Below are positions 26,138 to 34,596 of a stretch of 59,120 nucleotides of DNA, piece by piece (position 1 is the stretch's first letter; each line of letters opens with the position of its first letter). Under the pieces are notes generated by a model, which saw nothing but the letters and a program-made list of their open reading frames with translations, did no database searches and was not told where the DNA came from. Both the position numbers and the translations under genes were made by a program. This DNA is from Rhizobiaceae bacterium (lineage in GTDB: Bacteria; Pseudomonadota; Alphaproteobacteria; Rhizobiales; Rhizobiaceae). The stretch is from the NCBI GenBank assembly GCA_029212415.1, contig JARGOF010000031.1:1-59120 (forward strand), read 5' to 3'.

Positions 26138-27196
26138 TCATCCCGACGCTGGCTGCCCTTTGGCACGCGATCCCTGGCTCCTGCATTCTGTCGGCGACTG
26201 GTCATAGACGCGCTGGAACTCTCGATATAAATTTGACCGCGACAGGAAACCGGATCTCTCCGCAATGTTTGCCACGCTGTCATTTTCATTCACAAGGAGG
26301 TCCGCCGCATAGGCAAGCCTGAAAGTGTTGACGTATTGCGACACATTCATGCCCTTGGCCCGATTGACTGCGGCGGAGATATTGCGGGCAGGCAGATGCA
26401 GGCGCCTGGCGAGGCGTTGAACGGTAAGATTGGGGTCCAGAAAGAGCTGATCATTGCGCATGAGATCGTTCAGTCGGCCGAGAGTCTCGCACTCCGTTTC
26501 GTCCGCTTTGGAAATCACAGCAGCTTTGCGGCCAGGCTCGGACAGGATTGACGGCAATGTGACCAGAACAGCCAGCAGGAGAGCGATCAGCGGGACCGTT
26601 CCGTAGGAGATCAGTGCCGCTGCATGGGCGCCCTGGTTCAGCGCAAAATCAAAGGCAATCGCGGAGTCCAGAACCAGGGCAAATGCCAAAAGCCCGATAC
26701 CGCGCAGCATCCATTTGGACAGGCTGCGAGTCACGTCCAATCGGGCATAGGTCAACACATCGGGACCCTTTCGCCAGAGAAGCAACAAGGCAGCGCCATA
26801 GAACAGATAGCTGGCGCTGATGACCCAATCGAGCGGGCGCAGGTCCTCGAGAAAAAGCCGAAACAGGGCCAGGACGATGATGGGTGCTGCCAGATGACAG
26901 GCCATCATCTTGCGCAATGTCGGTGCGCCAACGGTGAGAGCGGCAAACCCCAGATACATCAAGGGACCCAGCAACAGGGGCAGCAAGCGTTGCACGGGTG
27001 TCATTATTTCGATTGCATAGCCGAACCGCAGCCCGACCAGAAGGGCTTCAACTGCGCAGAAAGCGGCCAGAGCGGAAAATATTGCCGTTGACCGCCTGAC
27101 GCCCAATTTTAGATGCCACAGCAGTACGGCAATCACGCAGAACAGAAGCGCTGTCAGCAGCGGCAATGGAAATTTGACGAGCGTCGGGTCGTCCAT
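26138..27196 (-). CDS. membrane-bound AraC-family regulator
   Basis: 352 residues. The N-terminal ~215 residues hold about seven hydrophobic helices (for example LLTALLFCVIAVLLWHLKLG and LLPLLLGPLMYLGFAAL). The C-terminal ~110 residues are an AraC DNA-binding domain with two helix-turn-helices (TVQRLARRLHLPARNISAAVN; SVANIAERSGFLSRSNLYREF). Such proteins sense a membrane or periplasmic signal. It is divergent from the hydrolase gene at 27336, its likely target. The leader carries a tandem 11-bp duplication (CCTCTTTCTGT twice, 27201-27222) that doubles the AAAGAGGA ribosome site. Confidence 0.85.
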   Translation of the reverse strand: MDDPTLVKFPLPLLTALLFCVIAVLLWHLKLGVRRSTAIFSALAAFCAVEALLVGLRFGYAIEIMTPVQRLLPLLLGPLMYLGFAALTVGAPTLRKMMACHLAAPIIVLALFRLFLEDLRPLDWVISASYLFYGAALLLLWRKGPDVLTYARLDVTRSLSKWMLRGIGLLAFALVLDSAIAFDFALNQGAHAAALISYGTVPLIALLLAVLVTLPSILSEPGRKAAVISKADETECETLGRLNDLMRNDQLFLDPNLTVQRLARRLHLPARNISAAVNRAKGMNVSQYVNTFRLAYAADLLVNENDSVANIAERSGFLSRSNLYREFQRVYDQSPTECRSQGSRAKGQPASG

Positions 27197-27335
27197 CTGT
27201 CCTCTTTCTGTCCTCTTTCTGTCTGGGCCTGTCCTACATCAGGATCAAGGACAGATATAGCCAGCAGGAACTGTTGTTTCAATTTGGTTTGACGCTCAAG
27301 TGTCAGGGCATCAACACCAAACCACGGAGACAACG

Positions 27336-28367
27336 ATGAAACGTTTTTTGCTGATTTTTGCTGCAGCACTTGCTGCCTGTATCATACCGGCGTCCGCTCA
27401 GACCTATCAGGCCGGCATGCGCGAGATGGCGATCCCTGCCCCTACAGGCCAACGTGATCTGACGGGTCTTTTATGGTTTCCGACCGAAGCCAAAGGCCCC
27501 TTGCGCAATGACTTTGACAGTGCCGTCTGGGTGGCAACGCCCGTCGTCAAGGATGCGCAACCCACAAGGGAGCCATTTCCGCTGGTGGTCCTGTCCCACG
27601 GCCTGTTCGGCAATGCCTATAATCAGGCATGGCTGGCAGCGGCGATGGCCAGACGGGGCTATGTTGTCGCCGCGATCAATCATCCCGGCACGTCCACGTT
27701 TTTGCGCGATCCAAATCAGCGGCGTCAACTCTGGCAGCGGCCAAAGGATATTTCCCGCGTGATTACCCATGCATTGGCATCACCAGAGTTGTCAGCGCTG
27801 GTCGATCCAGGCCGGATATTCATGGCCGGTCACTCGTTGGGAGGATTTACCGCGGCGGCTCTGGCTGGCGCGCGCTATGATGCGGCAGGATTGAAGCGCT
27901 TCTGTAACAAGGCCCCTGACGCCTTGACCTGCACTCTTCTGTCCGCGTGGGGCGTTGCGCGCACGCCCGAAGACCGCAGGCGGATGGAGGCCGATCTTTC
28001 CGACCCCCGGATCAAGGGCTTTGCGCTTTTCGACCTTGGCGGAACGCCAAGCTTTTCCAGGTCCAGCCTGAAGCAAGTCAGCACGCCGATGCTGGTTTTC
28101 GGCGCGCCGCTGATGGATTCAGGCCTGTCGCTCGACATCGAATCCCGTGCCCTGATCAAGGCCCTGCCGCCAGAGACCGCGACCTATATCGAGCCCGAAA
28201 CACTCTCCCACTTTGATTTTCTGGGCCAGTGCAAGTCGGGCGGATACGAGCTTTTGAAGCGGGAAGAACCGGGGGATGAGATCATCTGCCTGGATGGTGG
28301 CGCGCAGCGCGCAGCCAAACAGGACATGATCATCGCAATCGTCGACAGTTTTTTCTCACAACAATAG
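27336..28367 (+). CDS. exported alpha/beta hydrolase
   Basis: 343 residues from the ATG at 27336 with signal peptide KRFLLIFAAALAACIIPASA. This is the predicted dienelactone-hydrolase / PAF-acetylhydrolase-like group: oxyanion region PLVVLSHGLFGNAYNQAWLA, nucleophile Ser in FMAGHSLGGFTAA, and a C-terminal His candidate in LSHFDFLGQC. It is a periplasmic esterase or lipase of unknown substrate. It is divergent from the membrane AraC regulator with 139 bases between. Confidence 0.82.
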   Translation: MKRFLLIFAAALAACIIPASAQTYQAGMREMAIPAPTGQRDLTGLLWFPTEAKGPLRNDFDSAVWVATPVVKDAQPTREPFPLVVLSHGLFGNAYNQAWLAAAMARRGYVVAAINHPGTSTFLRDPNQRRQLWQRPKDISRVITHALASPELSALVDPGRIFMAGHSLGGFTAAALAGARYDAAGLKRFCNKAPDALTCTLLSAWGVARTPEDRRRMEADLSDPRIKGFALFDLGGTPSFSRSSLKQVSTPMLVFGAPLMDSGLSLDIESRALIKALPPETATYIEPETLSHFDFLGQCKSGGYELLKREEPGDEIICLDGGAQRAAKQDMIIAIVDSFFSQQ

Positions 28368-28407
28368 GAAATTGGCCGCGAGTGTCACCTGAGCGCACTG
28401 TTGCAAC

Positions 28408-28432
28408 GGCCCGAAAATGGCGCTTTCGGGCC
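28408..28432. terminator. hairpin downstream of hydrolase
   Basis: GGCCCGAAA and TTTCGGGCC form a 9-bp stem with a seven-base loop, 41 bases after the hydrolase stop. No T-run follows on the plus strand, so it may be factor-assisted or a message-stability hairpin. Confidence 0.4.
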
Positions 28433-28599
28433 AAAAGCACTGACGAGGATTTGAAAAACCGGACAGCAAGCGGCCCTTCGCTGCACTGGCAAAGGGTTCG
28501 GCACGGTCTGCGCGTCAGTGCCATTCGTCATTCCTGGCGTCATTTCTCGGCGACGCAACACGTGTGATACGTTTCATCCGACGTCAGACTGTCGGCACA

Positions 28600-29040
28600 T
28601 ATTTGTACCGAGCGAAAACGGGGGCGAAATTCATGCCTACATTGGCGATGAAGCAATCATCACGTGGCCGTTTGAGGCAGGCGCCCGGGAAGGCCGCTGT
28701 GTGCGCTGTTTCTTTGCGATTCAGGACGTCCTGGATGCCAATGCCGAGACCTATGAGAACCTGTTTGGCGTCAGGCCCCGAATCCGCGCAAGCCTGCACG
28801 GTGGACCGGTCATTGTCAGCGCGTGCGGCGATACCAAGAGGTCCATCGTTTATTACGGGGACACGATGAACACCTCCGCACGGCTCGAAGGCGAAGCCAA
28901 ACGTCTGGAAAAGGATCTGGTCATTTCCGCCGACCTGTTGCAGGCCATTCAACTGCCAGCGGACATTACCGTCGGAAATCCCTGTGCAGTGACATTGCGC
29001 GGCCACGATAGTCCGACGGCGCTGTTTGCCCTGTCAAAAC
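28600..29040 (+). pseudogene. class III adenylate/guanylate cyclase, C-terminal half
   Basis: From about 28615 the frame reads GEIHAYIGDEAIITWPFEAG, then RIRASLHGGPVIVSACGDTK, VYYGDTMNTSARLEGEAKRL and SADLLQAI, the second half of a class III cyclase catalytic domain (GDTVNxAARLE-like motif present). The N-terminal half with the first metal-binding Asp is missing, no sensory domain precedes it, and the frame runs on into the next gene without a proper stop. This is a remnant. Confidence 0.7.
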
Positions 29041-29274
29041 AGGTTCATTGCCAGGAACCAATGCGCAATCTGCGCAAGAATGATCTGAAGGAATGCGCGC
29101 GATCACGAAGCCGTGAACAGGCTTTATCATGCCCTGCCTCAACCCTACTTCGTGATCGTGTGCGAACGCGCTATAATACCAATGAGCCGAGATTTTGCTG
29201 TTTGTCGCCGCGCCGTTTTACCAAATGGACCGGTGTATCGACGAACAACCAATCGCCAATTTGGGGAAAGCCAA

Positions 29275-29757
29275 ATGACAGATTTCATCATCTCCCGCCG
29301 GGCCCTCCTCGCCGCTGCCGGTTCTGTCGTGGCGACCGGGATGTCGGGCCTGCCCGTCCGCGCTCAGGGGCTTGCCGCGACACCCACGATGCGAGGCGGT
29401 GCCAACAATTACCGCCCCGGTGCACCGATCGTCGATCGGATTGGCGGTGGTGGTTTCTGGATGATGGGCACAGTGCGCCGCGCCGGCGATGGTGCTCCGC
29501 TGGCCGGTCAACGCATTCAGGTCTGGGCACATACGACCGAGGGGCACGAGCGCGACCCGCACAGCCACGGCGCCACACTCACCGACGCCAACGGGGTGTT
29601 TCGCCTGGAGATGCCGCAGATCGTTCCTGCCTTCGGCCAACCCCATGGCCACCTCGCCTATGACGATGATGATTTTGAAACCGTCTTCCTGCGTCCCGTC
29701 ATGGCACGTGCCAGCGACACCAGCCTCAACGCGGACTTCGTGCTGCAGCCGGCCTGA
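29275..29757 (+). CDS. Tat-exported intradiol-dioxygenase-fold protein
   Basis: 160 residues from the ATG at 29275 (GGGGAAAG upstream). The N-terminus has a twin-arginine signal (SRRALLAAAGSVVATGM) ending at VRAQ. The mature domain resembles the intradiol ring-cleavage dioxygenase / transthyretin-like fold: GTVRRAGDGAPLAGQRIQVW, TEGHERDPHSHGATLTDANG and FGQPHGHLAYDDDDFETVFL. Several His could bind metal, but the canonical Tyr-Tyr-His-His set is not obvious, so catalysis is unproven. A ferric-reductase-like membrane gene follows five bases later. Confidence 0.75.
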   Translation: MTDFIISRRALLAAAGSVVATGMSGLPVRAQGLAATPTMRGGANNYRPGAPIVDRIGGGGFWMMGTVRRAGDGAPLAGQRIQVWAHTTEGHERDPHSHGATLTDANGVFRLEMPQIVPAFGQPHGHLAYDDDDFETVFLRPVMARASDTSLNADFVLQPA

Positions 29758-29762
29758 CCGCG

Positions 29763-30380
29763 GTGGATCTCAAACGGCCCTCCCGGACCCGTCAAACCCT
29801 CGTCTGGGCGGCGCTTGCGACCGCCGTTTCCGTGCCGATCGCCGCTGCGGCGGCAAGCCCGCTGCTTGCATGGCGTAATCCCGTCTATATAGCGGCCGGG
29901 TTCGCAGGCATTATTGCCCTTACGCTTCTGTTGGTTCAACCGCTTTTGGCGGGTGGGCTCCTGCCCGGCCTTTCTGCTCAGCGCGGGCGGCGGGCCCATC
30001 GCTGGATCGGCAGCCTTCTGGTCGGGATGGTTATCATCCATGTCGCAGGCCTTTGGATCACCAGCCCGCCTGACGTTATTGACGCTCTGCTCTTTGCATC
30101 GCCCACGCCGTTCTCAGCCTGGGGCGTCATCGCCATGTGGGCCCTTTTCACCACAGCGCTTCTGGCTGCATTGCGACGGCATTTGCTGCTGCGTCCGCTG
30201 GCCTGGCGTCGCGCCCATACGGCCCTCGCGGCAATGATCGTCGTGGGAAGCATTGTCCATGCGTTGCTGATCGAGGGAACGATGGAAACGCTGTCGAAAG
30301 TGGCACTTTGTGCGCTGGTCCTTGCGGCGACCGTGAAGGTGGTGGTTGACGTCAGCGCTCGTGCGAACCGAAAGCGCTAA
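29763..30380 (+). CDS. ferric-reductase-like transmembrane haem protein
   Basis: 205 residues from a GTG at 29763. About six hydrophobic helices carry paired His suited to b-haem (RAHRWIG, MVIIHVAGL, WRRAHTALAAM and SIVHALLIEG), the pattern of the ferric-reductase/YedZ membrane domain. There is no flavin or NAD domain, so electrons must pass on to a partner, presumably the exported protein encoded just upstream. Translational coupling is likely given the five-base gap. Confidence 0.75.
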   Translation: MDLKRPSRTRQTLVWAALATAVSVPIAAAAASPLLAWRNPVYIAAGFAGIIALTLLLVQPLLAGGLLPGLSAQRGRRAHRWIGSLLVGMVIIHVAGLWITSPPDVIDALLFASPTPFSAWGVIAMWALFTTALLAALRRHLLLRPLAWRRAHTALAAMIVVGSIVHALLIEGTMETLSKVALCALVLAATVKVVVDVSARANRKR

Positions 30381-30496
30381 AGCGCAAATTCTGAACTTAT
30401 CAACCCGTGCCCCCTGCGGGAAAGCGGACAAAGTGTGAATTGGCTGCGTCAACGCCAATGGCTGCATTTTGGAGTGGCCGCGGCTCATGCGGCAGG

Positions 30497-30510
30497 TTGA
30501 TATCGATCAA
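30497..30510. promoter_or_regulatory. FNR/FixK box upstream of arsR-type gene
   Basis: TTGATATCGATCAA matches the canonical TTGAT-N4-ATCAA anaerobox perfectly. It is followed at once by repeats of GCGCATA (30512-30518 and 30527-30533) that could be the ArsR operator. The position fits combined control of the operon starting at 30545. Confidence 0.6.
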
Positions 30511-30544
30511 AGCGCATATGCGGCAATGCGCATACGAAAGCTTC

Positions 30545-30832
30545 ATGCAAGAGATACTCAACGCCCTTTGTGATTCGACCCGTCGTGCCGCCCTCGCCAT
30601 CATCTGGGATGAGGACGAGCATTGCGTTTGTGAATTGATGGAACGGCTTGATGCAAGCCAGAGCCGCATGTCGCGCCACATGAAGGTGTTGCGCGAAGTT
30701 GGTCTCGTCGTCGACCGGCGCGATGCGCAATGGGTCCGTTTTCGACGAAACCCGGATATTGCGCCCGAAATCATGATGGTGATCTCCGCCGTTTTGAACG
30801 CAGAAAAAGTCTTCGAACAGGAAATGGCATGA
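30545..30832 (+). CDS. ArsR-family repressor
   Basis: 95 residues from the ATG at 30545 (an upstream ATG at 30518 would add nine). The winged helix contains EHCVCELMERLDASQSRMSR, with the CxC pair in the DNA-recognition helix characteristic of arsenite/antimonite-sensing ArsR. Metal binding there releases DNA. Its TGA overlaps the start of the permease gene (ATGA), so it heads that operon. Confidence 0.85.
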   Translation: MQEILNALCDSTRRAALAIIWDEDEHCVCELMERLDASQSRMSRHMKVLREVGLVVDRRDAQWVRFRRNPDIAPEIMMVISAVLNAEKVFEQEMA

Positions 30833-31887
30833 CCACCGAAACCCATGAATTTGTTCCGAATCACGAAACGCCGAACTGGGTCTGGTATGCGAGTATCCTC
30901 AGCGCTGCTGTCCTTGGCTGGCTGGCATACGGTCAGTTGGTCCCCTTCTCCCAATGGGTCACCGGTCTGTTCCCCGTTGCTCGCGACAGCCACACCGGCG
31001 AAGCGATCGCATTCTTCGCCTATGATGTTCCCAAGGTGCTGCTGCTTTTGACGGGTATCGTCTTTGTGACGGGTGTACTGCGCAGTTGGTTCAGCCCCGA
31101 GAAGACCCGCGCAATCCTTGCCGGCAAACGTGAGATATTGGGCTATCCGCTGGCCGCTTTACTGGGGGTGCTGACCCCGTTCTGCTCCTGCTCGTCGGTG
31201 CCGCTTTTCATCGGCTTTGTATCCGCAGGTGTCCCTTTGGGCGTGACCTTTTCTTTTCTGATCGCAGGTCCGATGGTTGGCCCTGTCGGGCTTGGGCTGC
31301 TCTATGGTCTGGTCGGGTGGCAAATCGCCACGATCTACCTTGTGTTCGGCTTCTCGATTGCCACGGTCGCAGGATACGTGATGGGCAAGATGGGGCTGGA
31401 ACGCTACCTGCAGGACTGGGTGCGTGAATTGAACGCCGGCCCGGTCGGTGACTTGCCCCAGATAGAAGTCACATTCGTCGACAGGTTGAAAATCGGCGTC
31501 GAGCAAGTCCGCGAAATTGTTGGCAAGGTCTGGGTCTGGGTGTTGATCGGCATCGGTATTGGCGCATTGATCCACGGCTATGTTCCCGAGGCGATGATGC
31601 TGAAGATCATGGGGGGCGATGCGTGGTGGTCGGTCCCTGCAGCGGTCGTCGTCGGCGTGCCGATGTATACCAATGCCGCAGGTGTCATCCCCATCGTAGA
31701 GGCGTTACTCGGCAAGGGCGCCGCTCTTGGCACGACACTCGCCTTCATGATGTCGGTGATCGCGCTGTCGCTGCCGGAAATGATCATTCTCAAACAGGTG
31801 CTGACGTTGCGGTTGATCGCGATCTTTATCGCCGTTGTCTCGGCTGGCATCCTGGCCACCGGCTATCTCTTCAACTTTCTACTGTAA
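30829..31887 (+). CDS. DUF318-type permease (ArsP-like)
   Basis: 352 residues with about 8-10 membrane helices. The family signature is TPFCSCSSVPLFIGFVSAGV with its Cys cluster, and a second half-motif VVGVPMYTNAAGVIPIVEAL. Members include ArsP, which exports trivalent organoarsenicals, but many are uncharacterised. The arsR-type gene overlapping its start and the thioredoxin-like gene 35 bases behind support a metalloid or thiol-reactive substrate. Confidence 0.85.
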   Translation: MTTETHEFVPNHETPNWVWYASILSAAVLGWLAYGQLVPFSQWVTGLFPVARDSHTGEAIAFFAYDVPKVLLLLTGIVFVTGVLRSWFSPEKTRAILAGKREILGYPLAALLGVLTPFCSCSSVPLFIGFVSAGVPLGVTFSFLIAGPMVGPVGLGLLYGLVGWQIATIYLVFGFSIATVAGYVMGKMGLERYLQDWVRELNAGPVGDLPQIEVTFVDRLKIGVEQVREIVGKVWVWVLIGIGIGALIHGYVPEAMMLKIMGGDAWWSVPAAVVVGVPMYTNAAGVIPIVEALLGKGAALGTTLAFMMSVIALSLPEMIILKQVLTLRLIAIFIAVVSAGILATGYLFNFLL

Positions 31888-31922
31888 CTGGATTCATTAT
31901 CCGCCTCCTGAAAGGACATCCC

Positions 31923-32159
31923 ATGAAATCTGTCAAAGTCTACGGGCCCGGCTGCAAGCGCTGCGCAACGACCGAGAAGATGGTGCGCGACGCGGCTGCA
32001 AAACTGGGCATCGATGTCGCCATCGAAAAGGTGACTGACGCCAAATCCATTGCAATGGCGGGCGTCATGTCAACACCCGGGATTGCCGTTGACGGCAAGC
32101 TCGTCCACGCGGGTGGACTTCCCGACCAGGCCAGACTGGAGCAATGGCTGGGAGCCTGA
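31923..32159 (+). CDS. small redox-active disulfide (thioredoxin-like) protein
   Basis: 78 residues beginning MKSVKVYGPGCKRCATTEKM, a CxxC active site (Cys11 and Cys14) on a minimal thioredoxin fold with a cis-Pro region in MSTPGIAVDGKLVHAG. Such proteins accompany DUF318 permeases. It may reduce or carry the metalloid or thiol substrate. RBS GAAAGGA lies upstream; it is the third gene of the arsR operon. Confidence 0.85.
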   Translation: MKSVKVYGPGCKRCATTEKMVRDAAAKLGIDVAIEKVTDAKSIAMAGVMSTPGIAVDGKLVHAGGLPDQARLEQWLGA

Positions 32160-32300
32160 GTTCCCGGATGTCGCCCTTGCAGAGTGTCAGACAGGTTTGA
32201 AGCTCTTGAGATTAATGCTCCACCCGCAGTGCCAATCCGCATTTTGAATTTGCAGCGCGCGCCTCCTGTGTTAGGCAAAACCTGAACAGCGAGAGCCATC

Positions 32301-33278
32301 ATGTCGGAAATCCTTGCGCTTGCGGGCGCCAATCTTGTTTCGCCGATCATCCTGTCATTTGCGCTGGGTCTGGCTGCTGCATTGGCGCGATCCGATTTGT
32401 CGATCCCCGAAGCCGTGGCAAAGGGCATGTCGATCTATCTGCTGTTCGCGATTGGCTTCAAGGGCGGCGCTTCGGTCGCGGCGCATGGCCTCGACGCCAC
32501 ATTGTTGATGGCCGTTGGCGCCGGCATTATTCTATCATTCGGCCTGCCGCTTCTTGCCTTTGCCATGCTGAAAATACTGACCGGATTCTCCCGGCTGGAT
32601 GCCGCTGCAGTGGCTGCACACTACGGGTCGATCAGCATTGTAACCTTTGTCGCCGCAACCTCGGTTCTTGAAGGCAAGGCCATCGATGCAGAGGGCTACA
32701 TGGTCGCCGTCGCCGCTGCGATGGAGGCACCGGCCATCCTTTCCGCCCTGTGGCTGGTCGCACGCAATGGCACGGGACGCGCCATGGAACCTGGACTGAT
32801 GCGAGAGATATTGCTCAACGGCTCCATCGTGTTGCTTGTCGGCAGCTTTGTCATCGGAATGGTGACGGGCGAGAAGGGGTTGGCCGAGATATCCTCATTC
32901 ATTGTATCGCCCTTCAAGGGCGTGTTGTGCCTGTTTCTGCTGGACATGGGGTTGGTCGCCGGACGCGGATTGCGGCAGTCGAAAAACGTTCTGGGACTGG
33001 GCGCCGTGGCGTTTGGCATCCTGATGCCGCTGGCGGGTGCATCGATTGGTCTGGCCATGGGTGTGATCATCGGCCTGTCCACGGGCGGTGTTGTGCTGTT
33101 GATGGTGCTGGCCGCTTCTGCATCCTATATTGCCGTGCCTGCGGCGATGCGTGTTGCATTGCCGGAGGCCAACCCGGCGATATATCTGACACTGTCCCTG
33201 GGTGTGACATTCCCCTTCAATCTTACCCTTGGAATCCCCTTGTATGTGGCACTGGCCACGCTGACGGTCGGAGGCTGA
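32301..33278 (+). CDS. sbtA: SbtA-type sodium/bicarbonate symporter
   Basis: 325 residues, all hydrophobic, with about ten helices. The SbtA (DUF897) signature segments are IYLLFAIGFKGGASVAAHG, AHYGSISIVTFVAA and YMVAVAAAMEAPAILSALWL. In cyanobacteria SbtA takes up bicarbonate with sodium. It stops one base before a PII-like gene, the cognate arrangement. A heterotroph would use it to supply bicarbonate for carboxylases. Confidence 0.88.
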   Translation: MSEILALAGANLVSPIILSFALGLAAALARSDLSIPEAVAKGMSIYLLFAIGFKGGASVAAHGLDATLLMAVGAGIILSFGLPLLAFAMLKILTGFSRLDAAAVAAHYGSISIVTFVAATSVLEGKAIDAEGYMVAVAAAMEAPAILSALWLVARNGTGRAMEPGLMREILLNGSIVLLVGSFVIGMVTGEKGLAEISSFIVSPFKGVLCLFLLDMGLVAGRGLRQSKNVLGLGAVAFGILMPLAGASIGLAMGVIIGLSTGGVVLLMVLAASASYIAVPAAMRVALPEANPAIYLTLSLGVTFPFNLTLGIPLYVALATLTVGG

Positions 33279-33279
33279 C

Positions 33280-33588
33280 ATGCAGACGCATACCGCAAAA
33301 CGCATCGAGATCGTGATAGAAAAGCCGCTGGAGGGGCGTCTGACAGATGCGCTCACCAAAGCCGGTGTGACAGGCTATACCGTGGTTCCGGTGCGCGGCG
33401 GATCGGGCCGCTCAGGACCCTGGACGCGCGAAGGCCAGGTTGGTCGCGCGGGAATGGTCATGGTGATCTGTCTGATCAAACCGGAACGGCTGGATGCGCT
33501 TCTGGAAGCCGCCTTTGCCGTGGTCGAGCGACATATCGGTATTGTGTCAGTCTCCGACGCACTGGTGTTGCGGGCAGACAGGTTCTGA
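33280..33588 (+). CDS. sbtB: SbtB-like PII-type regulator
   Basis: 102 residues with the PII trimer fold: RIEIVIEKPLEGRLTDALTKAG, a T-loop region (VPVRGGSGRSGPWTREGQVG) and the MVMVICLIKPERLDALLEAAF core. SbtB proteins bind adenine nucleotides, including cAMP, and gate SbtA. It has one base spacing from sbtA. The T-loop sequence differs from GlnB (no uridylylated Tyr motif). Confidence 0.82.
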   Translation: MQTHTAKRIEIVIEKPLEGRLTDALTKAGVTGYTVVPVRGGSGRSGPWTREGQVGRAGMVMVICLIKPERLDALLEAAFAVVERHIGIVSVSDALVLRADRF

Positions 33589-33691
33589 TTATTTTGGCGC
33601 TTGGCGGGCGGCCTGTCCTATCCGACCGCAACACAATCACGATCCACCACCTTCCTGCCGTCATGGCCGCAATGGCAAATTCCTCGGTTGC

Positions 33692-34000
33692 CTAGGCGCC
33701 GGGCGCACCTGAATGGTCCAGCAGGAATTCAAACCTTGGATCACTGCGCGCAACGGAAACGTTCTGAATATGCAGCGTTACGATCCCCTCCTGCACGAAG
33801 GGATCTTCCGCCACCCGCATTTCAATCGTCTGGCGATCGACATTGTGGGCAAGGATGACACCGCCGCCCTGTGGCTTCAGGCCGCCGACAACAAGGAAAA
33901 GCCCGTCTTCCAATCCCGCCGTGATCCATCGGTTGTGGGCTTCCATAAAGTCCCTTGCTTTGGTCTTGAGTTCAGTCAGCGTAAGTGTGATGATATACAT
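33692..34000 (-). CDS. YciI-like small protein
   Basis: 102 residues. The YCII-related dimeric alpha/beta-barrel includes AHNRWITAGLEDGLFLVVGG (His candidate), then LAHNVDRQTIEMRVAEDPFV. Members are putative small enzymes of unknown reaction. Its ATG overlaps the TetR stop by one base (TGATG), so it is co-expressed with that regulator. Confidence 0.78.
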   Translation of the reverse strand: MYIITLTLTELKTKARDFMEAHNRWITAGLEDGLFLVVGGLKPQGGGVILAHNVDRQTIEMRVAEDPFVQEGIVTLHIQNVSVARSDPRFEFLLDHSGAPGA

Positions 34001-34596
34001 CAGGAATTCCCCTGGATTGGTTTGATAACAGCCTCCGAAACGGCGTCCAGCCAGGCGAGCATCAGGTCAACCTCGGCCTCGAGAAACTGTTCGTCGGGAT
34101 AGACATTTGCCAAAGTTGCGACGCCTTGACTGCGTGCCAGAATATGCATGGCCAGCCTGTCGGCGTCTTTGGTCCGGCCCATCTCCATGAACCTTTGACG
34201 CAACCAAATGCGAAACAGGTCGAAGAGATGTCTGGCGCTTTCTTCACCGGGATGGCCAAGCTTGGAGAGCTCTGTAAAAAGCGTTCCGACCGGACATCCG
34301 TAGGCGCGGATTTTCTTTCTGTTCGTCAACAGGATATGGATAAAGTTCGCGACACATTGTTTGGCAGGCTGGCCCTCCTTGACCCACCCCTCAAGCATCT
34401 GGTGACGGTCTTTCAGCCGACGCTCCACCACTGCATTCAAGATCTCGTCCTTTGATTTGAAATGGTAGTAAAAGTTGCCCCGCGATATGCCGACGACCTC
34501 GGCCACATCGGCAAAGGATGTCAAATCAAAACCACGCTCATAGAAAAGCCGGTCAGCGGCTACGATGATTTTCTCTTTTGTTGCCGATGCGGCCAT
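34000..34596 (-). CDS. TetR-family regulator
   Basis: 198 residues from the ATG at 34596. The N-terminal helix-turn-helix is TSFADVAEVVGISRGNFYYHF; the C-terminal domain with KIRAYGCPVGTLFTELSKLG is of the YxaF/LmrA-type (TetR_C) group. It is coupled with the YciI gene. A perfect inverted repeat at 35005-35048, 400 bases upstream, is of a type TetR proteins bind, but the distance makes autocontrol uncertain. Confidence 0.85.
   Translation of the reverse strand: MAASATKEKIIVAADRLFYERGFDLTSFADVAEVVGISRGNFYYHFKSKDEILNAVVERRLKDRHQMLEGWVKEGQPAKQCVANFIHILLTNRKKIRAYGCPVGTLFTELSKLGHPGEESARHLFDLFRIWLRQRFMEMGRTKDADRLAMHILARSQGVATLANVYPDEQFLEAEVDLMLAWLDAVSEAVIKPIQGNS

Noticed and set aside
28518-29663. 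381-residue frame as a single protein
   Set aside because: Only the middle matches a cyclase; the last 150 residues are an out-of-frame reading of the Tat-exported gene.
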